Positions 32,944-41,628 of a DNA stretch of 51,193 nt are shown here, piece after piece. Numbering within the stretch: position 1 is the first letter of the stretch; each line of letters opens with the position of its first letter. The stretch comes from Myxococcota bacterium. Lineage in GTDB: Bacteria > Myxococcota_A > UBA9160 > UBA4427. A program made the translations under genes and the position numbers. Where the stretch lies: positions 1-51,193 of the forward strand of contig JASMLK010000010.1 of assembly GCA_030748735.1 (NCBI GenBank), given 5' to 3'. The notes beneath the pieces are model-generated. The model did no database searches. It saw only the letters and a list, made by a program, of their open reading frames with translations, and was not told where the DNA came from.

Positions 32944-33789
32944 ATGGCCATCGCGATCATTCCCGCACGACTCGCATCGACTCGCTTTCCCGAAAAGGTG
33001 TTGGCATGTGATACCGGCCGCCCGCTCGTCCAGCACGTGGTCGATCGGGTGCGCAGCGCGCAGCGCATCGAGCATGTGGTCGTCGCGACCGACGATCGAC
33101 GCATCGAGGCCGCGCTCGAGCCATTCGGAACCGAAGTGGTGATGACATCGGCTGCCCACCCCAACGGGACTTCGCGTATCCGCGAGGCGATCGATGTCCT
33201 CGGCACGGGGGACCGCTCGATCGCCCGGGCCCCCGAAACGATCGTGGTGAACGTGCAGGGAGACGAACCCGAAATCGATCCCGCGGCGATCGATGTGCTG
33301 GTCGAAACCCTCGCCGCCGGTGACCCCGCGCGCACACCGATGGCCACGTTGGCGAGCCCCTTCGCCGAAGAAGACGATCCGGGCGACCCGAATCTGGTGA
33401 AGGTCGTGCTGCGTGCGGATGGTTCGGCACTCTATTTCTCTCGTGCGCTCATTCCACATACCCGCCGCGACGGGCCCACGCATCCGGTGGGCGACGAGGT
33501 CGCGGGCGTCCCGCTCAAGCACATCGGCGCCTACGCATACCGCGCGCATTTCCTTTCGACCTACGCCGACCTTGCCCCCACGCCGCTCGAACTCGCCGAA
33601 CGCCTCGAGCAACTGCGCGCAGTCGAACACGGCTACCCGATCGCGGTGGCTCGGGTTTCGAGCGCACACCACGGCATCGACACGCGCGAGCAATACCGGG
33701 ACTTCGTGCGGCGGCACCAGCAGCGCACGGGCCGAACCGCCCAGGACGAAGCGGTGGTTCCGGCCACGCGACCCGCGCAAGGGTCGTAG
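32944..33789 (+). CDS. kdsB: 3-deoxy-manno-octulosonate cytidylyltransferase
   Basis: A 281-residue CTP:Kdo cytidylyltransferase that activates Kdo for lipid A-core assembly, so the organism should make LPS. Motifs are AIIPARLASTRFPEKVL at the N-terminus, VVATDDRRI, HPNGTSRIREA (position of the usual H-x-S-G-T-D-R, with D changed to S), VNVQGDEPEIDP, PVGDEVAGVPLKHIGAYAYRAHFL and the C-terminal HHGIDTREQY. The ATG lacks a strong SD. It stands alone, without other Kdo or LPS genes nearby, and is followed by a 411-bp region leading to the phosphate permease. Confidence 0.93.
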   Translation: MAIAIIPARLASTRFPEKVLACDTGRPLVQHVVDRVRSAQRIEHVVVATDDRRIEAALEPFGTEVVMTSAAHPNGTSRIREAIDVLGTGDRSIARAPETIVVNVQGDEPEIDPAAIDVLVETLAAGDPARTPMATLASPFAEEDDPGDPNLVKVVLRADGSALYFSRALIPHTRRDGPTHPVGDEVAGVPLKHIGAYAYRAHFLSTYADLAPTPLELAERLEQLRAVEHGYPIAVARVSSAHHGIDTREQYRDFVRRHQQRTGRTAQDEAVVPATRPAQGS

Positions 33790-34054
33790 GACGCGGTGTA
33801 GGCACCACGAAGCCGAACGGGACCGAAAGCGAGGCGACCGACCACGCGATAGCGGCGCGCGCCCGGCGCGTCGGGGAGCGCGCGAAGTCCTTCGCTCGAC
33901 CTCGATCTCGATGCGGTGTTCGAAGTCGGCTTCCGGCACCCGGACCAGGCCAGCACGACGCTGCCGACAAGCTTACAGCGGCGGCGCTGTGTCCACTGTT
34001 GCTAGCGTTGGGCGTCGCGATCACAGCAACACCCCATCAGAGAGTTCTTGGCTC
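33790..34054 (+). other. intergenic region after kdsB
   Basis: No gene with support was found on either strand. It contains GC-rich self-complementary stretches, including ACAGCG-GCGG-CGCTGT (33975-33990), a 6-bp stem without T-tract. Short minus-strand readings here (for example one containing YRVVGRLAFGPVRLRGAYTAS) might be a decayed gene but change frame repeatedly. Confidence 0.35.
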
Positions 34055-34105
34055 GTCACAGTCTTGTCACATGCGAGCCACGGGCGCGTCACACAAGCGC
34101 CACAG
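34055..34105 (+). promoter_or_regulatory. Pho-box-like array of five 11-bp-phased heptamers
   Basis: Heptamers CGTCACA (34055), TGTCACA (34066), AGCCACG (34077), CGTCACA (34088) and CGCCACA (34099) are each followed by exactly 4 bases, giving an 11-bp period. PhoB binds direct 7-bp repeats with 4-bp spacers (CTGTCAT-like). The array ends 95 bp upstream of the GTG of the phosphate permease, so PhoB control of the PiT/PhoU-like operon is inferred. Confidence 0.6.
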
Positions 34106-34200
34106 ACTCGCCGCGCATCGGTCGCAGCCCCTTCACCCAATCGCTTCTCACTCGTCACCGCGTCGCTACGGTCCCGCTCCCGAGACCCCGGAGACTATAC

Positions 34201-35448
34201 GTGTTTGCAGAAATCCCCTTCGAAATCTGGCTTGCGGGCTCACTCGCGCTCTACATGGCCTGGGCCATCGGCGCGAACGATGTCGCGAACGCAATGGGAA
34301 CGAGCGTCGGTTCGCGCGCGTTGTCGATCCGCGGCGCGATCCTCGTGGCCGGCGTTCTCGAATTCAGCGGCGCCTTCCTCGCCGGCGGGCACGTCACCGA
34401 CACGGTGCGCAAGGGCATGCTCGACATGACCATGATGTCCGAAGAGGCGATGCTCTATGGCATGCTCGCGGCACTGGCTTCGGCAGCCACGCTGCTCCTC
34501 GGTGCCACGCGGCTCGGCCTTCCCGTTTCGACCACCCACGCGATCGTGGGTTCGATCGTCGGCTTCGGCGCGATCGCCGTCGGGACCGATGCGGTCAACT
34601 GGGGGAAGGTCTCGCAGATCGTGCTGAGTTGGCTCACGTCTCCCCTGCTTTCGGGCGTGCTCGCCTTCGCCATCTTCCACATCACGCGTGTTTCGATCCT
34701 CGACACGGACGATCCGATCAAGCAGGCGCGAAAGATCGGGCCATTCTTCTTCTTCTTCGTCTTCTTCATCATGGGCCTGGTGACGCTCTTCAAGGGGCTC
34801 AAGAACCTGAACCTCGACTTCGATCTGCCCGAGGCCGTGTTCGGCTCGTTCCTGCTGGGGTCGGTCGGGATGGCGGTTGGTGCCGTGATCTTGCGCATCG
34901 TCGACAGTGGCGAAGGCGTCGAGGGCCAGCGGTTCAGCAAGGTCGAGCGCGTGTTCGTCGTGCTGCAGATCATGACCGCTTGTGCGGTGGCCTTCGCGCA
35001 CGGCTCGAACGACGTCGCGAACTCGATCGGGCCGCTGGCCGCAGTCGTCAGCGTGATCGAAGGCGCAGAACTCACCAGCAAGGCGCCGGTGCAGCCGTGG
35101 ATGCTCGCAGTCGGTGGTCTGGGCATCGTGCTCGGGCTCGCGACCTGGGGCTACAAGGTGATGGAAACCGTGGGCAAGAAGATCACCGAACTGACACCGA
35201 GTCGTGGCTTCGCGGCCGAAATGGCGGCGGCCACCACGATCGTGATTGCGTCGCGCATGGGCATTCCGATTTCCACGACCCACACCCTCGTGGGGGCCGT
35301 GTTGGGCGTCGGCCTCGCACGCGGTATCGGCGCAGTGGACATGCGCGTCGTTGGGAACATCGTTGCTTCGTGGGTCGCGACACTGCCGATTGCAGCGGGG
35401 CTCGCGATCTTCTTCTATTACTTCTTCAAGGGCCTGCTCACCCCATAA
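34201..35448 (+). CDS. PiT-family inorganic phosphate permease
   Basis: A 415-residue low-affinity phosphate/cation symporter with about ten membrane helices. The two inverted-repeat signatures are present: WAIGANDVANAMGTSVGSRA (residues 21-40) with PVSTTHAIVGSIVG, and AHGSNDVANSIGPLAAVV with PISTTHTLVGAVLG. A soluble loop (residues about 170-255) joins the halves. GTG 34201 is chosen because CGGAGA lies about eleven bases upstream and the upstream reading contains Pho-box DNA. A PhoU-like gene follows 26 bp downstream, the usual PiT partner. Confidence 0.92.
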   Translation: MFAEIPFEIWLAGSLALYMAWAIGANDVANAMGTSVGSRALSIRGAILVAGVLEFSGAFLAGGHVTDTVRKGMLDMTMMSEEAMLYGMLAALASAATLLLGATRLGLPVSTTHAIVGSIVGFGAIAVGTDAVNWGKVSQIVLSWLTSPLLSGVLAFAIFHITRVSILDTDDPIKQARKIGPFFFFFVFFIMGLVTLFKGLKNLNLDFDLPEAVFGSFLLGSVGMAVGAVILRIVDSGEGVEGQRFSKVERVFVVLQIMTACAVAFAHGSNDVANSIGPLAAVVSVIEGAELTSKAPVQPWMLAVGGLGIVLGLATWGYKVMETVGKKITELTPSRGFAAEMAAATTIVIASRMGIPISTTHTLVGAVLGVGLARGIGAVDMRVVGNIVASWVATLPIAAGLAIFFYYFFKGLLTP

Positions 35449-35474
35449 GGGAGTAGGCGAGCAAGGAGAACACT

Positions 35475-36143
35475 GTGGCTTGGATCGACAAACTCGTAGG
35501 GCGCTCACCCATTGGCCCCATGCAAGAACACATGCACGTGGTGCTCGAATGTGCGCGCGAAGTCGTGCCGCTGGTCGAGGCGATGTCGGCCGGTGACATC
35601 GAGCGGGTCCGCGAATGCCGCACGAAGATCGATGACCTCGAACACAAGGCCGACGAGGTCAAGAACGAGATCCGCGATCACCTGCCGCGCCGGCTCATGC
35701 TCGCGATCGAGCGTCGAGACATGCTCGCCATCCTCGACAGCCAGGATTCGATCGCTGATCGCACCCAGGACATTGCAGAGTTGGCCGACCAACGAAGCAT
35801 GCAGCTCCCCGAGGCGCTGAAAGAACCCATGAGCGCGCTCGCGAGCCGCGTCGTTGCCGCTTGCGACCAGGCCGGCCGCATCATCGACGAACTCGATGAG
35901 CTCGTCGAAACGGGCTTTTCCGGTCAGACCACGGTCCGCGTCGAAGAGATGATCTCCGAACTCGGCCGCCTCGAAACCGAAACCGACGAACTCCAGGACC
36001 GCGCCTGCCGCGCCGTCTTCGGCCTGGAAGACGAACATGGCGTTGCCACCGTCTACTGGCACCAGATCGTCCAGTGGACCGCCAACCTCGCGGACCACGC
36101 GGAAAAGGTGGGCAACCGGTTGAGGCTCTTGATCGCGAACTAG
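35475..36143 (+). CDS. PhoU-like DUF47 protein (PiT regulator)
   Basis: A 222-residue all-helical protein of the DUF47/TIGR00153 family. Helical stretches MSAGDIERVRECRTKIDDLEHKADEVKNEIR and the C-terminal YWHQIVQWTANLADHAEKVGNRLRLL are typical: E-H-x-A-D metal-binding-type motifs, and the family binds divalent metal. It regulates or accompanies the PiT permease 26 bp upstream. The GTG start is preceded by AAGGAGA eight bases away. It is unlikely to be a sensor of PstS/PhoR because no pst genes are seen. Confidence 0.9.
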   Translation: MAWIDKLVGRSPIGPMQEHMHVVLECAREVVPLVEAMSAGDIERVRECRTKIDDLEHKADEVKNEIRDHLPRRLMLAIERRDMLAILDSQDSIADRTQDIAELADQRSMQLPEALKEPMSALASRVVAACDQAGRIIDELDELVETGFSGQTTVRVEEMISELGRLETETDELQDRACRAVFGLEDEHGVATVYWHQIVQWTANLADHAEKVGNRLRLLIAN

Positions 36144-36198
36144 CGGCCCGCTCGTCGGGTCCGTACCGTCTTCGATCTCGAATCGACCGGAGACGAAC

Positions 36199-37167
36199 GT
36201 GCCCGAAAGGCCGTCTGTAACGCGCTGCTACCAGAACCACCACCTCGACTCGACGCGCTGGGATGCCGTCGTGCCTCGTAGCGGCGACATCATCGTCACG
36301 ACATCGTACAAGTCGGGCACGACGTGGATGCAGGAGATCCTGCTACATCTGCTCCACGGCGATCGCGATCCCATGCCGACGGTCCACGACGTTTCGCCCT
36401 GGGTCGATGCACGTTTCCACGGGCCACGCGAGGCGCTGGTAGAGCGACTCGAAGCGATCGAGGGGCGCCGCTTCCTCAAGAGCCACCTGCCCTTCGACGG
36501 GCTCCCCTACTACCCCGAAGCGCGCTACGTCGTGGTCGGCCGCGACGCCCGCGACGTCTTCATGTCGCTCGCCAACCACTACGGCTCCTACACCGAAAGC
36601 GCGTATTCCGCCTTCAATTCGCCCGATCGTCCAGGTGATCCGTTCCCGCGATGCCCGGACGACCTGCGCACGCTGTGGCAGGATTGGATCAGCCGCGGCT
36701 GGTTCGAGTGGGAAAGCGAGGGCTACCCGATGTGGTCGAACCTCTACCACACGCAGACCTATTGGAACTGGCGACACCTCGAGAACCTGCACTTCGTGCA
36801 CTACAACGACATGCTCGCAGATCTCGAGAGCGAGGTTCGCAGGCTGGCCGCCTTCTGCAGTCTCGAACCGAGCGACGAAGCCGTCGCCCGCACCGTAGAA
36901 GCCACGACCTTTGCCAACGTTCGCAAGCGGGTCGAAGCCACACCCGAAACCGAGGACCTGTCGAAAGCCTTCTTCGAAGGCGGCCAACGCACCTTCTTCC
37001 ACAAGGGCACGAACGGACGCTGGCGCGACCTCTTGACGGACGAAGACCTCGATCTCTACGAGGCGGCCAAGACGCGGGTGCTGGAGCCGGAGTGTGCGAA
37101 GTGGCTGGAGATGGGGGGAGCGGTAGTGGTCGGTCAAGGAAGCGGTCCAGTTCAAGGGGTGCGCTGA
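36199..37167 (+). CDS. sulfotransferase, Sulfotransfer_1 (SULT-like) type
   Basis: A 322-residue PAPS-dependent sulfotransferase resembling cytosolic SULTs. The 5'-phosphosulfate loop is TSYKSGTTW (35-43), the catalytic His is in KSHLPF (H96), and the 3'-phosphate loop is GRDARDVFMSLANHY (114-128). The C-terminal PAPS motif is FFHKGTNGRWRD, the R-K-G-x-x-G-D-W-K equivalent. It would sulfate hydroxyls of a steroid-like or xenobiotic substrate. It is a second, distantly related sulfotransferase besides the gene at 5684. The start is a GTG, with GGAGACGAAC upstream. It is convergent with a broken SUMF1-like gene. Confidence 0.92.
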   Translation: MPERPSVTRCYQNHHLDSTRWDAVVPRSGDIIVTTSYKSGTTWMQEILLHLLHGDRDPMPTVHDVSPWVDARFHGPREALVERLEAIEGRRFLKSHLPFDGLPYYPEARYVVVGRDARDVFMSLANHYGSYTESAYSAFNSPDRPGDPFPRCPDDLRTLWQDWISRGWFEWESEGYPMWSNLYHTQTYWNWRHLENLHFVHYNDMLADLESEVRRLAAFCSLEPSDEAVARTVEATTFANVRKRVEATPETEDLSKAFFEGGQRTFFHKGTNGRWRDLLTDEDLDLYEAAKTRVLEPECAKWLEMGGAVVVGQGSGPVQGVR

Positions 37168-37185
37168 CGTTGCTTTCGTCCTCGA

Positions 37186-38086
37186 TCAAGACGAGCGCGC
37201 GCGCAGCCCCCGCGCACCGAGGGCTGCAAGGAGCGTGAGCAGCACGCCGGTAGCGACCGTACCCAGCGCGGGCACCGGCAGTGGCTCGATGCCAACGAAG
37301 ACGACCCGGAAACCGAGTTCCGGCACCTCGGAAGTGGGAAGCACGGACCAACGCACGGTACTCGCCAGTTGCGCCGCGCCCGAGTTGTAGGCGCCTCCGC
37401 GGAGGGTCCGGTACGACCCGGAGGCGGCTCCCGTCCATTCGCGCACGTTGCCCCCCTGGTCGAAGGTGCCGCCGGGGCTTGCCGCGCCCGGGTAGCTTCC
37501 CACGTCGGTGGTCTCCCCCACGAAACCACAGTAGGCCGCCTTATACCACTCGTCGTCGTTCGTGACACCGTAGAGCGCGTCTTCGTTGCGGGTGACGCTG
37601 TTGGCGGCGATCGCACCGCTCGTCAGCGTGTAGGCACCGTCTTCCGTCGTGGTGACGCCCTGCCCGCCGCTGGGTTGAGCGTTGTGGAGCCAGTTCGAAA
37701 AGCGCAGCGCGTCCCAATACGAGACGTAGTTCACGGGCCGCGACTCCATGCCGATTTTCGCGCTGTAGCTATAGACGACGGTTCCCTGGCGATCGATTCC
37801 GCCGTGCGTCGTGTCGTCGGTCATCTGGCTGTTGTAGAGACCGAAGGTGCCGCTGGCCGCAACGGCGTTCAGAAAAGCCGCGTACTGGGCGTTGGTGACC
37901 TCTCGGTGTCGGCGATCCAATACTCCTCGGAAACCGAACCGATACAACCGTGCGGCCCCGTTTCGCACGGGTTGTCCAGGTCGAGGATGACGGCCCAGTC
38001 GAACTGCACCTGCGCCTGGACAGAAGTCGACAAGCCGATCACCGCAGCCGATGCTGCGATGATCGCAAGCTTCTGACTTGCGTCAT
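37186..38086 (-). pseudogene. SUMF1/formylglycine-generating-enzyme-fold exported protein, two frameshifts
   Basis: The 3' part (37186-about 37900) is clear: EVTNAQYAAFLNAV, DDEWYKAAYC, then REWTGAASGSYRTLRGGAYN and LGFRVVFVG are SUMF1 signatures, and the end VPALGTVATGVLLTLLAALG plus basic tail resembles an IPTL/PEP-CTERM-type sorting anchor. Upstream two frame changes occur: near 37901 (GAGAGG; GAGGAGG would rejoin frames, giving WIADTEEVTNAQY) and near 38067 (TTGCG; TTGGCG would rejoin the start MTQVRSL to AIIAASAAVIGLSTSVQAQ, a signal peptide). ATG 38084-38086 follows a GGGTAGGG sequence. The Cys pair that makes FGE catalytic is absent. It is either a pseudogene or two sequencing errors. 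Confidence 0.68.
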
Positions 38087-38142
38087 CACCCTACCCCCTT
38101 GACGCTTCCTCACGCTACCACTGCAAGCTCTGCGATGCCTCG

Positions 38143-39270
38143 TCAGCTCTGGTCCGCGACACGCGCCAGACGCTCTTGGCTGTGAGCACGACCCGCAACG
38201 CGTACGCAAACGGCATTACCCAGGCGAATCGAAGGCAGTTCGATGAACCGATACATCGCCGCAGAGAGCGCGACAGTGACGCCTACGACCGCGACGACGA
38301 ACACGGCGACTTGCAGATCGCTCTGCCTCTCGCCAACCAAGCGTAGGCACAACAACAGCACTGTGAAGTGGAGCAGATAGACGCTGTAGGAAATGCGTCC
38401 GAGAAATCGAACAGGACGCCATTCGAGGGCGTTGCGCAGCCAGGGAAGGTGAATCGCACCGATCGTGAATGCGGATGAAGAGATCGCGAGTGAGAGCAGT
38501 GTCCATGGCTGGAGCCTCAAGGGGCCAAACCAGAGGAGCACATTCCAGTCACGCGGCACCACGCCCACCCCGACAGCGGTGAAGTAGGTGGCAAAGAGGG
38601 CAACGGCCAGCGACAGCCCCACCGGGGCACGCTGTGCCAGCCCCCGGAGTCGCCCCCCGGTTTCGAAGATCAAGATGCCCACCACGAAGTGGATCGCGTA
38701 CACCTGCCCGTTGTAGGGCGTCGAGTACTGGAACAACGCGAACAGCGCGAGCCCGAGTGGCACGCTCCAATGGCCTTCCCGTGTCAGCCAGAGCATGAAC
38801 GGAAAGAGGATCGAGAAGACCATCTCCACTTCGAGCGACCAGCCGATGGGCATCAGGTTGTCCGCCGTACCGGGAAAGAACAGGAAGCCGAAGAGCTCCG
38901 GCACCGACAGCGCCACCTGATTGAAGTGGAGAATCCATCTCGAAAGCCCGTCGCAGCAGGGAGCCGTATGGGCGCTCAGGCTCACCACCCAGGCGAAGAG
39001 AAGCGCGAAGACGAAGGGGGGATGGATGCGGAAGACGCGGCGAATGAAGAACTGCACCCGGTCGACAGCGCGATCGCCCCGCAGCGCCGACGTCGACAGG
39101 CAGTAGCCACTCAGGACGAAGAACAAGATGACCGACGGCGCCGCGATTCCGGGCGGCGATCGCAGCGCGCCGATGGTGTGACCTACGACCACAGCAATGG
39201 CAGCGAGCCCCCGCAGTCCGTCGAGCGCAACCACTCTTTTCAGGTCGCCGCTGCCCGGCTGCTGGCTCAT
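38143..39270 (-). CDS. acyltransferase 3 (OafA/YrhL) family membrane protein
   Basis: A 375-residue multi-pass acyltransferase. Diagnostic segments are ALDGLRGLAAIAVVVGH (catalytic H31), FFVLSGYCLS, RRVFRIHPPF and GRISYSVYLLHF, with about ten hydrophobic helices. The family O-acetylates or succinylates polysaccharides, lipid A or exported glycolipids at the inner membrane. No neighbouring polysaccharide genes suggest a target; kdsB is 5 kb away. The start is the ATG at 39270 with no strong SD (AGCC-rich). A 105-bp gap separates it from the divergent ThiS-like gene. Confidence 0.9.
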   Translation of the reverse strand: MSQQPGSGDLKRVVALDGLRGLAAIAVVVGHTIGALRSPPGIAAPSVILFFVLSGYCLSTSALRGDRAVDRVQFFIRRVFRIHPPFVFALLFAWVVSLSAHTAPCCDGLSRWILHFNQVALSVPELFGFLFFPGTADNLMPIGWSLEVEMVFSILFPFMLWLTREGHWSVPLGLALFALFQYSTPYNGQVYAIHFVVGILIFETGGRLRGLAQRAPVGLSLAVALFATYFTAVGVGVVPRDWNVLLWFGPLRLQPWTLLSLAISSSAFTIGAIHLPWLRNALEWRPVRFLGRISYSVYLLHFTVLLLCLRLVGERQSDLQVAVFVVAVVGVTVALSAAMYRFIELPSIRLGNAVCVRVAGRAHSQERLARVADQS

Positions 39271-39336
39271 GCCGCCGGAGGGTAGCGGACCCGGCTCGTG
39301 CCCGACCGATCGCAGCTCGCGATTGGCTCGCTTCGA

Positions 39337-39365
39337 TTGTGAGGCCTCAGGCTATCGGCGACAAT
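39337..39365 (+). promoter_or_regulatory. possible promoter of the MoaD-like/AOR operon
   Basis: TTGTGA (39337-39342, four of six -35 bases) and GACAAT (39360-39365, four of six -10 bases) are 17 bp apart. The expected start near 39372 lies 4 nt before the ATG at 39376, again nearly leaderless. Evidence is weak. Confidence 0.3.
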
Positions 39366-39375
39366 ATCGCGAGGC

Positions 39376-39609
39376 ATGAGAGTCAAGGTCTACGCAGCGG
39401 GCTACTGCAACTTCGAGCACATCGATGACGATGGCTTCATGAGCCTGCCCGAAGGCGCGACGCTGAACGACGTGCTCGGCAATCTGGGCATTCCGCGTCT
39501 TTTCAGGCGCGCGCTCTTTACCGCGGTGAACTACCAGCAAGCGAAACCGGCGACCCCGCTCAAGGACGGAGACATCGTCAGCCTGCTCGGCGCCATGTCC
39601 GGCGGATGA
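39376..39609 (+). CDS. MoaD/ThiS-family beta-grasp sulfur carrier-like protein
   Basis: A 77-residue ubiquitin-like protein ending in GAMSGG, the C-terminal Gly-Gly that is adenylated and thiocarboxylated in MoaD/ThiS carriers. The body (MRVKVYAAGYCNFEHIDD, LPEGATLNDVLGNLGIPRLF, LKDGDIVSLLGAMSGG) shows the beta-grasp pattern. Because it lies 39 bp upstream of an aldehyde ferredoxin oxidoreductase, it probably delivers sulfur for the tungsto- or molybdopterin cofactor of that enzyme, as MoaD-like genes do beside AOR genes elsewhere. No MoaE or MoeB is in the window. The ATG is preceded by GCGAGGC, a close SD. Confidence 0.82.
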   Translation: MRVKVYAAGYCNFEHIDDDGFMSLPEGATLNDVLGNLGIPRLFRRALFTAVNYQQAKPATPLKDGDIVSLLGAMSGG

Positions 39610-39648
39610 AACGGATCGCGACAGCATTTCCTGTAGAGGAGAGGTTCG

Positions 39649-41628
39649 ATGAAGGGTTATCTCGGAAAGATCTTGAAGGTCGATCTCACCACGGGTGAGA
39701 TCGAAGAAGAAGCCATCCCCGACAACGTCTACGAAAACGTGCTCTCGGGCATCGGCCTCGGCGCCTGGTACCTCTACAACCAGATCCCCGCCGACGCCGA
39801 CCCCCTCGGCCCGGACAACATCCTCGGCTTCACGAGCGGCCTGCTGGTTGGCAGCGGAAGCTTGATCACGGGCCGTTGGATGGCCGTCTGCAAGTCACCG
39901 CTCACGGGCGGTTGGGGAGATGCGAACTGCGGAGGCGACTTCGCACCGGGCATCAAGGCCTGTGGCTACGACGCCATCTTCTTCAGGGGAATCTCTCCCA
40001 CACCGGTCTTTCTGCAAGTCGACAAGGACGGGGCGGTGCTGCGAGACGCCACCGAGCTGTGGGGGACCGATGCCATCGAAACCGAGGATATCCTGCGCAA
40101 AGAGTGCGCTGTCGGCGGCACGCCCAGGGTGGTCACCATCGGACCAGCCGGCGAAAAGAAGTCCCTGATCTCCGGCATCGTGAACGACGGCGGTCGGATC
40201 GCGGCCCGCTCCGGCGTCGGCGCGGTCATGGGGTCGAAGCAGCTCAAGGCGGTCGTGCTCAGCGGAAACCAGCGAACGAAGATTGCAGACCCGAAGAGCA
40301 TGAAGGCCTATAGCAAGGAGTTCGGCGCGAAGGTCAAGCAAGCCAACGCACCCGGCTTCCTCAAGGGCTACATCTTTCCCATTCTCGGCAACCTGACATC
40401 GAAGGTGAAGTCGGTGTCGGCAACGGACGGCATGATGTCCGTCATGTTGAACAAGTCGTACGGAACCATTGCGGTCAACACCATGGGCCTGCCGAACGGG
40501 GATTCGCCGGTCAAGAACTGGGGTGGCTCGGTCAAGGACTTCAGCTTCAGGAAGTACCGCAAACTCAACCCCGACCGTGTTCTCGCGCGCAAGACCAAGA
40601 ACTACGCCTGCTACTCGTGCACGATCCAATGCGGTGACATCTGCGACATCAGCGATCTCACCGACGGGAAGATCGAGCACACGCACAAGCCCGAGTACGA
40701 AAACTGCTGCGCACTCGGAACCAACCTGCTGATCAACGACCTCGACGAGATCTTCTTGATGAGCGAGGCGCTGAACCGCGCCGGGATGGACAGCATCTCC
40801 GCAGGCTCGACACTGGGCTTTGCTTTCGAATGCTTCGAGAAGGGGCTCATCACCGAAGCCGACACGGGCGGACTCAAGCTCGTGTGGGGCGACGCCAAGG
40901 CCGCCAGTCGACTGCTCGACATGATGATCAACCGCGAAGGCATCGGGGACATCCTCGCCGATGGCGTGAAGGTGGCGTCCGAGAAGATCGGTGGAAACTC
41001 CGCCCTGTACGCGAACCACTGCGGGGGCCAGGAACCCGGAATGCACGACCCGAAGCTCGACCCGATGCTCGGCGTCCACTTCAGTGCCGACCCGACACCC
41101 GGTCGCCACACGATCGGTGCCGGTCTCTACTACAACATGATGAACCTGTGGCAGGAGGTCAGCTGGGCGCCCAAGGTCACCAAGTACCCGAAGTCCGAGG
41201 AGTACATCCCTTCGGATGACGAGGCGCTCAAGAGCGTCGCTCTCGCCTGCTACAAGATGCTCAACGACGGGGCCGGCGGCTGTTTCTTCGCCCTGATTGC
41301 GGGCCTCGACCACTGGAACCTCTTTCGCATGCTCAACGACACGACCGGCTGGGGTCTAACCGCCGACGAGTACATGGCGATCGGCCGCAGGATCCAGACG
41401 CTTCGCCAGTTGTTCAGCGTGAAGCACGGTGTCGAACCGAAGGACGCCATCATGCGGGGCCGTGTCATGGGCGATCCACCACTCGAATCCGGCAACCTCA
41501 AGGGCATCACCCTGCCGATCGACGAGATGGTGGCTCTGCACTGGAAGCACTTCGGTTGGAACGAGCACACCGGCCTTCCCGAGCAGGAAATCGTCGGCGA
41601 GCTCAAGGAGAGGGCGCTGGTTCAGTAG
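39649..41628 (+). CDS. tungsten-type aldehyde ferredoxin oxidoreductase
   Basis: A 659-residue AOR-family oxidoreductase, which reduces carboxylic acids or oxidises aldehydes with ferredoxin. It begins KGYLGKILKVDLTTGEIEEE. SPLTGGWGDANCGGDFAPGIKACGYDAIFF is the N-terminal pterin-binding region. The [4Fe-4S] ligands are C321, C324, C328 (Cys-x2-Cys-x3-Cys) and C545 in GAGGCFF. The family is normally anaerobic and oxygen-sensitive, unlike the oxygenase-rich setting here. It is not clearly AorB- or BamB-like. ATG follows GAGGAGAGG. It is preceded by a MoaD-like gene and is followed by a 444-bp gap and then the ACAD-ACAD-ECH operon. Confidence 0.93.
   Translation: MKGYLGKILKVDLTTGEIEEEAIPDNVYENVLSGIGLGAWYLYNQIPADADPLGPDNILGFTSGLLVGSGSLITGRWMAVCKSPLTGGWGDANCGGDFAPGIKACGYDAIFFRGISPTPVFLQVDKDGAVLRDATELWGTDAIETEDILRKECAVGGTPRVVTIGPAGEKKSLISGIVNDGGRIAARSGVGAVMGSKQLKAVVLSGNQRTKIADPKSMKAYSKEFGAKVKQANAPGFLKGYIFPILGNLTSKVKSVSATDGMMSVMLNKSYGTIAVNTMGLPNGDSPVKNWGGSVKDFSFRKYRKLNPDRVLARKTKNYACYSCTIQCGDICDISDLTDGKIEHTHKPEYENCCALGTNLLINDLDEIFLMSEALNRAGMDSISAGSTLGFAFECFEKGLITEADTGGLKLVWGDAKAASRLLDMMINREGIGDILADGVKVASEKIGGNSALYANHCGGQEPGMHDPKLDPMLGVHFSADPTPGRHTIGAGLYYNMMNLWQEVSWAPKVTKYPKSEEYIPSDDEALKSVALACYKMLNDGAGGCFFALIAGLDHWNLFRMLNDTTGWGLTADEYMAIGRRIQTLRQLFSVKHGVEPKDAIMRGRVMGDPPLESGNLKGITLPIDEMVALHWKHFGWNEHTGLPEQEIVGELKERALVQ

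Noticed and set aside
33633..33956. Minus-strand gene after kdsB (readings with YRVVGRLAFGPVRL)
   Set aside because: The readings change frame repeatedly, overlap the end of kdsB and have no recognisable family or ribosome-binding site.
36199..37167. Sulfotransferase plus SUMF1 gene as a sulfatase-maturation pair
   Set aside because: The SUMF1-like protein lacks the catalytic Cys pair, the sulfatase-like gene lacks a modifiable Cys, and the genes are convergent, so they are probably unrelated.
39649..41628. AOR homolog as BamB-type benzoyl-CoA reductase subunit
   Set aside because: No BamC-I-type neighbours and no clear N-terminal similarity to BamB. Only the general AOR family is supported.
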